In this document: positions 8,045 through 15,342 of the stretch, piece after piece
Numbering within the stretch: the first letter of the stretch is position 1
Layout of the letters: each line of letters opens with the position of its first letter
Origin: Streptomyces marinisediminis
Lineage (GTDB): Bacteria; Actinomycetota; Actinomycetes; Streptomycetales; Streptomycetaceae
Direction of reading: 5' to 3'
Length of the DNA stretch: 64,000 nt
Assembly (NCBI RefSeq): GCF_026262575.1
Contig: NZ_JAPKFL010000008.1
Span: 124,001-188,000 of the forward strand
Notes under the pieces: model-generated
Told to the model about the DNA's origin: nothing
What the model saw: only the letters and a program-made list of their open reading frames with translations
Database searches by the model: none
Made by a program: the position numbers and the translations under genes

Positions 8045-8076
8045 GGTCCGCGCCCGCCAACGGGCGGGCGCGGACC
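8045..8076 (-). terminator. Strong hairpin after pepN
   Basis: GGTCCGCGCCCGCC and GGCGGGCGCGGACC pair perfectly (14 bp) around the 4-nt loop AACG. The hairpin lies 6 bp beyond the pepN stop on the minus strand. Confidence 0.88.
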
Positions 8077-8082
8077 GTGGGT

Positions 8083-10632
8083 TCAGCCCCGCACGCGCAG
8101 GGCGCGGCGCAGGTCGTCGAGCTGGTCGGCCAGCGGGCGGCGCAGGGCGGGCGGCACGTCCGGGCGGGCCAGGCGCTCCTCCCCCAGCTCCAGCACGCGC
8201 GGCTCCACCAGCGCCCGGGGGAAGCCCTCGGCGGCGGCGAAGTGGGCCAGGGAGGGGCCGCGCCGCTCGGCGACGTCGACGGCGGCCGCGAAGTACCGCT
8301 CGGCGTAGGGGCGGACGAGGTCGGCGTGCTCGGGGTGCCAGAAGCCCTGCGCGGTCGCCGCGAACAGGTAGTTGGACAGCTCGTCGGCCGGGCCGAACAG
8401 GGCCTCCCACGCGGCGGCCTTGGCCTCGGCCGTGGGCCGGGCGGCCCGGCAGCGCGCGGCGCCCTCGCGCCCGGTGGCGCTGGTGTCGCGGACCGCCTCC
8501 GCGGCGATCTCCGCCTCGCCCACGGCGCCGAGCACCGCCAGGCGGTGCAGGACGCGCCAGCGCAGTTCGGCGTCGAGCTCCGGGCCGCCCGGCACGGTGC
8601 CCTCGGCCAGCCAGCGGGCGGGCTCGGCGGGGTCCGCGGCGCAGGCGACGGCGGCGCGGACGGCGGTCAGGCGCAGTCCCGGGTCCCGGCCGTCGGCCGT
8701 CGCGTCCAGCAGTTCGCGGCAGACCGCGCGCAGCGTGGCGAGGGCGGCGGGCCGGTCGGCGGGCGGCAGCAGGCGGTCGGCGACCTCGGTGCGGGCGAAG
8801 GCGAGCACGGTCTGCACGATGCCGTTGTCCGTCTCGCGCGGCAGGTGGGCGCGGGCGGCGTCCAGGTAGGCGGTCGGCGGGAGGTCGCCGTCGCGCACCA
8901 TGTCGCGGGCGGCGTTCCACACCACCGCGCGGGAGAGCGCGTCGGGCAGCCCGGACAGGGCGGCGCCGACGGTCGCCCAGGAGTGCGCGTCCAGGCGGAT
9001 CTTGGCGTAGGTCAGGTCGCCGTCGTTGAGCAGGACGAGGTCGGGGCGCGTCCCGGGCAGGTCGAGCGCGGTGGTGCCGGGCTCCGCGGGGACGTCGGCG
9101 TGGACGGGCTCGCGCGGCAGGAGCCGCCCGGGTTCGTCCGCGGCCCGGTCGTAGAGCCCGACGCGCAGCAGGTGCGGGCGGGTGCCCTCGTGCCGCAGCA
9201 CCAGCCGCCAGCCCGCGCCGCCGCCCCCGCCGCCGGTGTGCTCGGCCGCGCCGCTCCCGGCGCCCTCGGCGGTGACCTCCGGGACGAGGGTGTCGACGCC
9301 GGAGGTGCGCAGCCAGTGGGCCGCCCAGCCGTGCACGTCCCGGTCGGAGGCGCCGGCCAGGGAGTCGAGGAAGTCGGCGAGGGTGGCGTTGCCGAAGCGG
9401 TGCGCGGCGAAGTGGGCGTTGATGCCCGCGAGGAAGGCGTCGCGGCCGAGCCAGGCGACGAGCTGGCGCAGCGCGGAGGCGCCCTTGGCGTAGGAGATGC
9501 CGTCGAAGTTCAGCCGGGCGGCCGCGGTGTCGGGCACCGCCTCGGGGTCGGGGGCGACGGGGTGGGTGGAGGGCCGCTGGTCGGCGTCGTAGCCCCAGGA
9601 CTTGCGGGCGATGGCGAAGTCCGTCCAGGACTCGCTCCAGCCGGTGGCCTCGGTGAGCACCTGGTAGCCCATGTACTCGGCGAAGGACTCGTTCAGCCAG
9701 ATGTCGTCCCACCAGCGCAGGGTGACCAGGTCGCCGAACCACATGTGCGCCATCTCGTGGGCGACGACCATGCCGCGCGTCTGCCGCTGGTTGTCGGTGA
9801 CGGCGGAGCGGAAGACGAACTCGTCGCGGAAGGTGACCAGCCCCGGGTTCTCCATGGCGCCGGAGTTGAACTCCGGCACGAAGGCCTGGTCGTAGGAGTC
9901 GAACGGGTAGGGCTCGTCGAACAGCTCGTGGTAGCGGTCGAAGCAGCGCCGGGTGACGTCGAACAGCTCCTCGGCGTCGGCGTCCAGGTGCGCGGCCAGC
10001 GACCGGCGCACGTGCAGGCCGAACGGCAGCCCCGCGTGCTCGGTACGCACCGAGTGGTAGGGCCCGGCGGCGACGGCCATGAGGTAGGTGCTCAGCGGCG
10101 GCGTCGTCGCGCACCGCCAGTGCCCGGGGCGGGCGGCGTCGCGGGCGGCGACGCCGTTGCCCAGCACCGTCCACTCCTCGGGCGCGGTCACCGAGACGGC
10201 GAACTCGGCCTTCAGGTCCGGCTGGTCGAAGCAGGCGAAGACCAGGGGGGCGTCGGACTGGCAGCACATCGTGTAGAGGTAGACGTGCCCGTCGGCCGGG
10301 TCGGTGAAGCGGTGCATGCCCTCGCCGGTGTGCGAGTAGGGCATGTCCGCGACGACGCGCAGCTCGTGCTCGCCCGGGGCGAGCCCGGTCAGGGCGACGC
10401 GCCCCTCGGCGTGCGCCTGGTCCGCCAGCGGCCGTCCGTCCAGCTCGACGCGGTGCAGCGCGGCGGGACGCACCTCGACGAACGTGTCCCCCGCCTCCCG
10501 GGCGGTGAAGCGGACGACGGTCGTGGACCCGAAGACCTCCGCACCGCGGGTGAGGTCGAGGTCGATCGTGTAGCGGTGGACGTCGAGGAGGGCGGCTCGG
10601 GCGTGCGCTTCGTCGCGCGTCAGTACGGACAT
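8083..10632 (-). CDS. pepN: Aminopeptidase N (M1 family zinc metallopeptidase)
   Basis: This 849-aa protein matches the length and layout of Streptomyces PepN, which removes N-terminal residues from peptides in the cytoplasm. The substrate-recognition motif GAMEN is at 258-262 in NSGAMENPGLVTF. The zinc motif HEMAH is at 292-296 in VVAHEMAHMWFGD, and the third ligand Glu is in WLNESFAEYMGY. The C-terminal half is helical ERAP1-like. I chose ATG at 10632 (MSVLTRDEAHARAALL); upstream in-frame codons look non-coding and the ribosome site is weak. The gene is flanked by the chorismate mutase gene upstream and a strong hairpin downstream. Confidence 0.95.
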   Translation of the reverse strand: MSVLTRDEAHARAALLDVHRYTIDLDLTRGAEVFGSTTVVRFTAREAGDTFVEVRPAALHRVELDGRPLADQAHAEGRVALTGLAPGEHELRVVADMPYSHTGEGMHRFTDPADGHVYLYTMCCQSDAPLVFACFDQPDLKAEFAVSVTAPEEWTVLGNGVAARDAARPGHWRCATTPPLSTYLMAVAAGPYHSVRTEHAGLPFGLHVRRSLAAHLDADAEELFDVTRRCFDRYHELFDEPYPFDSYDQAFVPEFNSGAMENPGLVTFRDEFVFRSAVTDNQRQTRGMVVAHEMAHMWFGDLVTLRWWDDIWLNESFAEYMGYQVLTEATGWSESWTDFAIARKSWGYDADQRPSTHPVAPDPEAVPDTAAARLNFDGISYAKGASALRQLVAWLGRDAFLAGINAHFAAHRFGNATLADFLDSLAGASDRDVHGWAAHWLRTSGVDTLVPEVTAEGAGSGAAEHTGGGGGGAGWRLVLRHEGTRPHLLRVGLYDRAADEPGRLLPREPVHADVPAEPGTTALDLPGTRPDLVLLNDGDLTYAKIRLDAHSWATVGAALSGLPDALSRAVVWNAARDMVRDGDLPPTAYLDAARAHLPRETDNGIVQTVLAFARTEVADRLLPPADRPAALATLRAVCRELLDATADGRDPGLRLTAVRAAVACAADPAEPARWLAEGTVPGGPELDAELRWRVLHRLAVLGAVGEAEIAAEAVRDTSATGREGAARCRAARPTAEAKAAAWEALFGPADELSNYLFAATAQGFWHPEHADLVRPYAERYFAAAVDVAERRGPSLAHFAAAEGFPRALVEPRVLELGEERLARPDVPPALRRPLADQLDDLRRALRVRG

Positions 10633-10714
10633 GCGCCATATGGTGCCGCACGCCCGCCCGGGCCGCAGGCGGGTGCACCCCGGCACGCGTGTGCGGACCC
10701 GGGCGCCCCGGCGG

Positions 10715-11023
10715 CTACTCCCCGTTCGCCAGCGTCTCGTGGTGCCGGATGACCTCGGCGATGATGAAGTTGAGCAGCTTCTCCGCGAACGCCGGGTCGA
10801 GCTTGGCGTTCGCGGCGAGCTGACGCAGCCGCGCGATCTGCCGCGCCTCGCGCGCCGGGTCGGCCGGCGGCATCCGGTGCTCGGCCTTGAGACGGCCGAC
10901 CTCCTGGGTGCACTTGAACCGCTCGGCGAGCATGTGCACCACAGCCGCGTCGATGTTGTCGATGCTGTCCCGCAGCCGCTCCAGCTCGCCGTGGACGGCC
11001 GGTCCGATGTCGCTCTCGCTCAT
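10715..11023 (-). CDS. Chorismate mutase (AroQ class)
   Basis: This 102-aa helical protein matches the AroQ fold: LERLRDSIDNIDAAVVHMLA in helix 1, then ERFKCTQEVGRLKAEHRMP with the Arg and Lys of the active site, and a C-terminal helix KLLNFIIAEVIRHHETL. It would convert chorismate to prephenate for Phe and Tyr. It is a stand-alone cytoplasmic mutase with no signal peptide and no fused dehydratase. ATG at 11023 is followed closely by MSESD. The gene lies upstream of pepN on the same strand, with an 82-bp gap. Confidence 0.93.
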   Translation of the reverse strand: MSESDIGPAVHGELERLRDSIDNIDAAVVHMLAERFKCTQEVGRLKAEHRMPPADPAREARQIARLRQLAANAKLDPAFAEKLLNFIIAEVIRHHETLANGE

Positions 11024-11232
11024 GACGCCCGACCCTAGCCCGCCACCCCCGCCACGAGCCGCACCGTCCACCGGCTGAACGCCCCTCCGGCGGTGCCGCA
11101 CCCGTGGCCCCACCCTCCGGCGACGACCCCACCACCGACCACGGCAGCGGCGAGCACGCGGCGCCGACGATTGCCGCGACCCACCCCGCGGCGCGGGGGC
11201 GCCCTACGACGCGGGGCACCCGAGCCCCGCAC

Positions 11233-11682
11233 TCAAACACCGTCGCGCACGCCGGGAACCTCGCACTCGGCCCAGACGGTCTTCCCCGGCCCGACCCGGT
11301 CCCGCACGCCCCACCGGGCGGCCAGGGCGTCCACCACCAGCAGCCCCCGGCCGTGGTCCTCCTCGGGCTGCGGCACCCTGCGCACCGGGTGCCCGGGGTG
11401 CGTGTCCGACACCTCGACGCGGACGAGGCCGGGCGCCGGGTCGTACTGGAGCCGCACGGCGAAGCTCCGCCCCGCCACCCGGCCGTGCGTCGCCGCGTTC
11501 GCGGCCAGCTCCGCGACGACGAGCACGACCGCTTCGTGGGCCGGAGTGCCGTAGGGGTGCCCCCAGGCGGAGAGCTGGTGGGCGGCCAGCAGGCGGGCCA
11601 GCCGTGCACCGCGCCGCGTGGCGGAGAACCACTGGGTGAACGGGCCTACGGTGGCGTGAAGGTGTTGTCGATGAGCTTGCAT
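11233..11682 (-). CDS. ATP-binding protein, anti-sigma-factor kinase-like (HATPase_c_2)
   Basis: This 149-aa single-domain protein has the GHKL N-box ELAANAATHG (58-67), an intermediate DTHPG motif and a G-box DHGRGLLVVDALA (from about 113), as in RsbW/SpoIIAB-like proteins. Streptomyces carry many of these beside XRE and DUF397 genes, which is exactly the context here: the XRE gene is divergent, 198 bp away. Those sets resemble the WhiJ/AbaA-type developmental loci. The kinase substrate is unknown. Confidence 0.82.
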   Translation of the reverse strand: MQAHRQHLHATVGPFTQWFSATRRGARLARLLAAHQLSAWGHPYGTPAHEAVVLVVAELAANAATHGRVAGRSFAVRLQYDPAPGLVRVEVSDTHPGHPVRRVPQPEEDHGRGLLVVDALAARWGVRDRVGPGKTVWAECEVPGVRDGV

Positions 11683-11880
11683 GGCTTGATCGTGCGCCCG
11701 GCTGACGGCCTGTCGGCAGGCACGGTACCCCTACAGTTCCCGGTGTACGGGTTCACCCGCTGGACTGGGCGCCTCACCCTGCGTGACCATGGAGGTGTCG
11801 TGCGTGACGCAGCACGGACGGCGCACGGTACGGGACGCGCGGGGCGTTCGGCAGCCCCGGCACGGCGGAAGGCGGCTGCG

Positions 11881-12753
11881 ATGACGAGCGGTAACGGCGG
11901 CACGGGCGGGCCCGGAACCGGCGGCGGCGGAAACGGCGGTGAGCCGGAGCTGTCGGACAGCCTCAAGACGTTCGGGGCCGTCCTCAAGGCTCTCCGCGAC
12001 GAGGCCCGGCTCACCCAGGAGCAGTTCGCGCCCCTGGTCCGCTACTCCACGGCGTACATCGCCAAGATCGAACAGGGGAAGCGCTTCCCGCCGCGTGAAC
12101 TGCTCGACCGCGCGGAGCAGGTTCTCGGCGCCTCGGCGGCCCGCGTTCTTGCGGCGGCCGCGAAGAGCCTGACCCGCAAGGCTGGTCTCGCGTCCTGGTT
12201 CCGCCAGTGGGCGGGCATCGAGGAGGAGGCGATCTCGCTCTACACGTATGAGTGCCGAGCGATTCCGGGACTGCTGCAACCGGAGCCGTACATCAGGGCC
12301 GTGTTCGATCGCAGGTTGCCGCCGCTCGCCGAGGAACAGTCAGAGCGGCAGGTAGCCGCTCGTCTCGACAGACAGCGGCTGCTCGCCGAGCGGCCCAACA
12401 CCACGTTCAGCTTCATCGTCGAACAGGCGTTGCTCGACCGTGGTTTCGGTGGACGAGAGGTGACGCGGGCGCTTCTTGACCGCCTGCTGGAGTGCGGGCG
12501 CCTGCGCAACGTCGAGGTGCAGGTCATGCCACTGCACCAGGAAGACCACTCGGGTTTCGAAGGCCCGATGTATCTCGCTGAGACGACGGAGAATCGGTGG
12601 ATCGGTTACCTCGAGGGGCACGAAACCAGCATGCTGGTCACTGACCCGAAAGCAGCCAGTGCCATGCTCCAGCGCTATGGCAAGATGCGCTCACAGGCTC
12701 TCAGTCACCACACCACCATGAGCCTGTTGGAGCGGATGCGAGGAGCGCTATGA
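11881..12753 (+). CDS. XRE-family regulator with DUF5753-like C-terminal domain (WhiJ-like)
   Basis: This 290-aa protein has a Gly-rich leader, a helix-turn-helix at about 29-85 (RLTQEQFAPLVRYSTAYIAK, then IEQGKRFPPREL), and a DUF5753-type C-terminal domain (ECRAIPGLLQPEPYIRAVF; LDRLLECGRLRNVEVQVMP). I chose ATG at 11881, with GGAAGG 8 nt upstream. The stop overlaps the first DUF397 start (ATGA). XRE-DUF397 pairs are typical of Streptomyces, and DUF397 proteins are thought to act with the XRE partner. The second half is visibly less GC-rich than neighbouring genes, which suggests later arrival. Confidence 0.88.
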   Translation: MTSGNGGTGGPGTGGGGNGGEPELSDSLKTFGAVLKALRDEARLTQEQFAPLVRYSTAYIAKIEQGKRFPPRELLDRAEQVLGASAARVLAAAAKSLTRKAGLASWFRQWAGIEEEAISLYTYECRAIPGLLQPEPYIRAVFDRRLPPLAEEQSERQVAARLDRQRLLAERPNTTFSFIVEQALLDRGFGGREVTRALLDRLLECGRLRNVEVQVMPLHQEDHSGFEGPMYLAETTENRWIGYLEGHETSMLVTDPKAASAMLQRYGKMRSQALSHHTTMSLLERMRGAL

Positions 12754-12941
12754 GCACCACGGAACTGACCTGGTTCAAGAGCAGCTACAGCGGCGGTGGC
12801 GGCGACAACTGCATCGAGATCGCCATCGGCACGGAAGCAGTCCACATCCGCGACTCCAAGGACACCCGGCGCGGATCGCTCAGCATCCCGGCCGACGCGT
12901 GGGCGGCGTTCACGACCCTCGCGGCCGACACACGCGCCTGA
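12750..12941 (+). CDS. DUF397 protein, copy 1
   Basis: This 63-aa acidic small protein shows the DUF397 hallmarks WFKSSYSG, GDNCIEIA, VHIRDSKD and the C-terminal WAAF. Its ATG lies inside the TGA of the XRE gene, so the two are translationally coupled. It is nearly identical in its middle part to copies 2 and 3. By family knowledge it probably modulates the XRE partner; the mechanism is not settled. Confidence 0.9.
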   Translation: MSTTELTWFKSSYSGGGGDNCIEIAIGTEAVHIRDSKDTRRGSLSIPADAWAAFTTLAADTRA

Positions 12942-13114
12942 CTTCCCTGGGGCAGCGGCCCCGCTGCCCCACCCACCTCCCGGGGATCCGCCACTCCACG
13001 CCACCCCGCCCGGGGAGCCGACGCCTGCACTTCAAAGCCAGCTCGTCGGCCGGTACGCCCCTCCTCGTTGTCGTACAAGTGTCCTGGCCGCAAAGCCCCT
13101 GACGCGGTCGCGAT

Positions 13115-13194
13115 GCCATGGCAAGCTACGGCCGCAGGCCCCGGCCGCGAAGCCTGAGCGAGCCTGTCGAAGCGGAACGCGAGGAGCGCTATGA
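13115..13194 (+). pseudogene. Relic of the 3' end of a second XRE gene
   Basis: The DNA before DUF397 copy 2 still matches the last 25 codons of the XRE gene. Both start with GGCAAG in the same frame, share a block beginning GAGCCTGT, and end with CGAGGAGCGCTATGA; the reading frame even ends with RGAL and overlaps the next ATG. Upstream of about 13115 the similarity is lost, and nothing codes for the rest of the protein. I read this as the remnant of an XRE-DUF397 pair whose regulator was deleted. Confidence 0.65.
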
Positions 13195-13379
13195 CCACCA
13201 CGGAACTGACCTGGTTCAAAAGCAGCTACAGCGGTAGCTCGGGTGACAACTGCGTCGAGATCGCCATCGGCACGGAAGCAGTCCACATCCGCGACTCCAA
13301 GGACACCCAGCGCGGATCGCTCACCCTCCCGCCCGACGCGTGGGCGGCGTTCACGGCTCGGATGCGAGGAGCGCTATGA
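13191..13379 (+). CDS. DUF397 protein, copy 2
   Basis: This 62-aa DUF397 protein has WFKSSYSG, GDNCVEIA and VHIRDSKD. The ribosome site GAGGAG stands 5 nt before the ATG and comes from the XRE relic. Its C-terminus ends ARMRGAL instead of the usual tail. Those last codons equal the end of the XRE gene (ERMRGAL), which marks a recombination junction. The stop overlaps the start of copy 3 (ATGA). Confidence 0.88.
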   Translation: MTTTELTWFKSSYSGSSGDNCVEIAIGTEAVHIRDSKDTQRGSLTLPPDAWAAFTARMRGAL

Positions 13380-13576
13380 CCACCACGGAACTGGCCTGGT
13401 CCAAGAGCAGCTACAGCGGTAGCGAGGGCGACAACTGCGTCGAGGTCGCCATCGGCACGGAAGCGGTCCACATCCGCGACTCCAAGGACACCCGGCGCGG
13501 ATCGCTCGCCGTTCCGGCCGACGCGTGGGCGGCGTTCACGGCGTTCACGGCGTTCGGCGGCGTCGCGCGCGGCTGA
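13376..13576 (+). CDS. DUF397 protein, copy 3
   Basis: This 66-aa DUF397 protein has WSKSSYSG, GDNCVEVA and VHIRDSKD. It is coupled to copy 2 by an ATGA overlap. Near its end the 9-bp unit GTTCACGGC occurs twice in tandem, giving AFTAFTAFGG, a small expansion absent from the other copies. It is the last gene of the XRE-DUF397 run. Confidence 0.88.
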   Translation: MTTTELAWSKSSYSGSEGDNCVEVAIGTEAVHIRDSKDTRRGSLAVPADAWAAFTAFTAFGGVARG

Positions 13577-13607
13577 CCGGGCCCCGGCGCCCGCGCGCGT
13601 CGCCGGG

Positions 13608-14489
13608 TCACGTCTCGCACTCCAGGAGCGAGGCGCAGACGGTGCAGCGGGCTCGCAGGTGGCCGCGGGAGGCGGGGAGGCGGACCCGCTGGAAGCAGGT
13701 GGGGCAGGGGAAGGAGACGCGCGGGGGCGGGCCGGGCTCGAAGCGGTAGGGGGCGGTGGACGGCGCGGCGGCGCGGCGGCGGTCGTGGGCGTAGCGGCGG
13801 CGGGCGGCCCACCCGGCGGCGGCGAGTGGGGGGCGACGCCGGTCGGCGGCGGCCCGCTCCCGGCCCCGCGTGTACGCCGGGGACGCCTGGGGGCTGGTGA
13901 ACCACACCGCGGGGTCCTCGGCGAAGACCTCGGCGCGCTTGGCCAGCACGTAGCCGAACTCCTCCGGGGTGAGGTAGCCCAGCTTCTGCGAGGTGAGGGC
14001 GTCCTGCCGGAAGGCGTCCAGCAGCAGCCAGCCCGCCCCCAGGTACGTGGCCACCGTGTCGGTGAGGACCTCGTTGTCGCGGGTGCCGTCGAAGGCCAGC
14101 CCGAGCCGGTGCAGGGCGACGTGGGTGATCTCGTGGGCGAGGGCGGCGCCGATGTCGCGGCGGTGCTCCTTGAAGCGGGCGTTCAGCTCGACGAAGTACT
14201 CGGGCCCGGCCGCCAGCTCGACGGTGGCGGCGTGCTCCATGGCGCGGAAGCCGACGATGACGCGGGCCTGCGGCAAGTGGAGCTGGGCCACCAGGGCGGC
14301 GGCCACGCGCTGGACGGCCGTGTAGAGCTCCTCGCCGTCGTCGACGGCCACGTCGGCGGGGGCCACGCTCGTGGCGTGGCGGGCGACGCCGTCGACGGAC
14401 AGGCGCTGGTAGAGGGCGGTGAGCGCCGCGCGCACGGTGTCCAGGTGGGGAAAGCCCCGCTCGACTCGGTCGGCCGTCACCGGACCCAC
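13608..14489 (-). CDS. Putative zinc metallopeptidase with C-terminal zinc ribbon
   Basis: This 293-aa protein contains HEITH at 119-123 inside AALAHEITHVALHRLGLAFD, followed by DNEVLTDTVATYLGAG, which can supply the third metal ligand. The arrangement is gluzincin-like and resembles SprT/M48-type soluble peptidases. Residues 262-285 form a zinc-ribbon pattern CPTC-x16-CTVC. No signal peptide or membrane segment is seen, so it should be cytoplasmic. I recognise no named family. The start is GTG at 14489. The gene is convergent with the DUF397 run and is not obviously part of an operon. Confidence 0.7.
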   Translation of the reverse strand: MGPVTADRVERGFPHLDTVRAALTALYQRLSVDGVARHATSVAPADVAVDDGEELYTAVQRVAAALVAQLHLPQARVIVGFRAMEHAATVELAAGPEYFVELNARFKEHRRDIGAALAHEITHVALHRLGLAFDGTRDNEVLTDTVATYLGAGWLLLDAFRQDALTSQKLGYLTPEEFGYVLAKRAEVFAEDPAVWFTSPQASPAYTRGRERAAADRRRPPLAAAGWAARRRYAHDRRRAAAPSTAPYRFEPGPPPRVSFPCPTCFQRVRLPASRGHLRARCTVCASLLECET

Positions 14490-14517
14490 TGTAGTCCGGC
14501 CGGTAGTCCGGCCGCCC

Positions 14518-15342
14518 TCACCCCTTGACCGCGCCCGCCGCGAGCCCGGTGGACAGGCGGCGCTGGACGAGGACGAAGAAGACCAGCACCGGCACGGTGA
14601 TGAGGGTGGAGCCGGCCATCACCGCGCCCCAGTCGTTGGTGTGCTGGCCGAAGAAGCGGTGCAGCCCGACGGCGGCGGTGAACTTCGCCTCGTCCTGGAG
14701 GAAGGTGAAGGCGAAGAGGAACTCGTTCCAGGCGACGATGAAGGAGAACACGCTCGTGGCCACCAGGCCCGGCGCGGTCAGCGGCAGGAGCACCGAGCGG
14801 AACATCCGCCACCAGGAGCAGCCGTCGAGGTAGGCGGCCTCCTCCACCTCGCGCGGCACGGCGGCGACGAAGCCGCGCAGCATCCAGATCGCGAAGGGCA
14901 GCGAGAAGGCGAGGTAGACGATGGTGAGCCCGAGCAGGCTGTTGAGCATCTGGAGGTTGCGCATCTGGACGAACAGCGGGATGACGAGCGCCTCCAGTGG
15001 CACCATCTGCACCACGAGCACCATGACGAGCACCGTGGTGCGCAGCCGGAAGGTGTGGCGGGCGACGGCGACGGCGGCGAGCAGCGCCAGCGCCCCGGCC
15101 AGCGCGATCGTCCCGGCGCCGACGAGCGCGGAGTTGAGCAGGAACCGGCCGAAGCCGCCGTCGGCGAGCACGAAGCGGAAGTGGTCGAGGGTGAAACCGG
15201 AGGGCAGCGGCGACGCCCCCCGGGCGTTCGCGCGCGGATCGAACGCGGAGGTCACCATCCAGTAGCCGGGGAGCACGGTGAAGGCCAGCAGGGCGGCGGT
15301 GGCCACCCCGGTGCCGGTGCGCGCGGCCAGGCCGGTCCTCAC
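14518..15342 (-). CDS. Carbohydrate ABC transporter permease (MalG/CUT1 type)
   Basis: This 274-aa inner-membrane protein has six predicted helices and the CUT1 EAA loop EVEEAAYLDGCSWWRMFRSV followed by LPLTAPGL. It pairs with the other permease and the lipoprotein encoded upstream to import a sugar or oligosaccharide. GTG at 15342 overlaps the TGA of the preceding permease gene. No ATPase is encoded here. In Streptomyces such importers often share the MsiK ATPase encoded elsewhere, which is an inference for this case. Confidence 0.92.
   Translation of the reverse strand: MRTGLAARTGTGVATAALLAFTVLPGYWMVTSAFDPRANARGASPLPSGFTLDHFRFVLADGGFGRFLLNSALVGAGTIALAGALALLAAVAVARHTFRLRTTVLVMVLVVQMVPLEALVIPLFVQMRNLQMLNSLLGLTIVYLAFSLPFAIWMLRGFVAAVPREVEEAAYLDGCSWWRMFRSVLLPLTAPGLVATSVFSFIVAWNEFLFAFTFLQDEAKFTAAVGLHRFFGQHTNDWGAVMAGSTLITVPVLVFFVLVQRRLSTGLAAGAVKG

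Noticed and set aside
12942..13114. Possible additional gene between DUF397 copies 1 and 2
   Set aside because: Open frames here have no ribosome site or family features; only the last 80 bp before copy 2 show ancestry (XRE tail).
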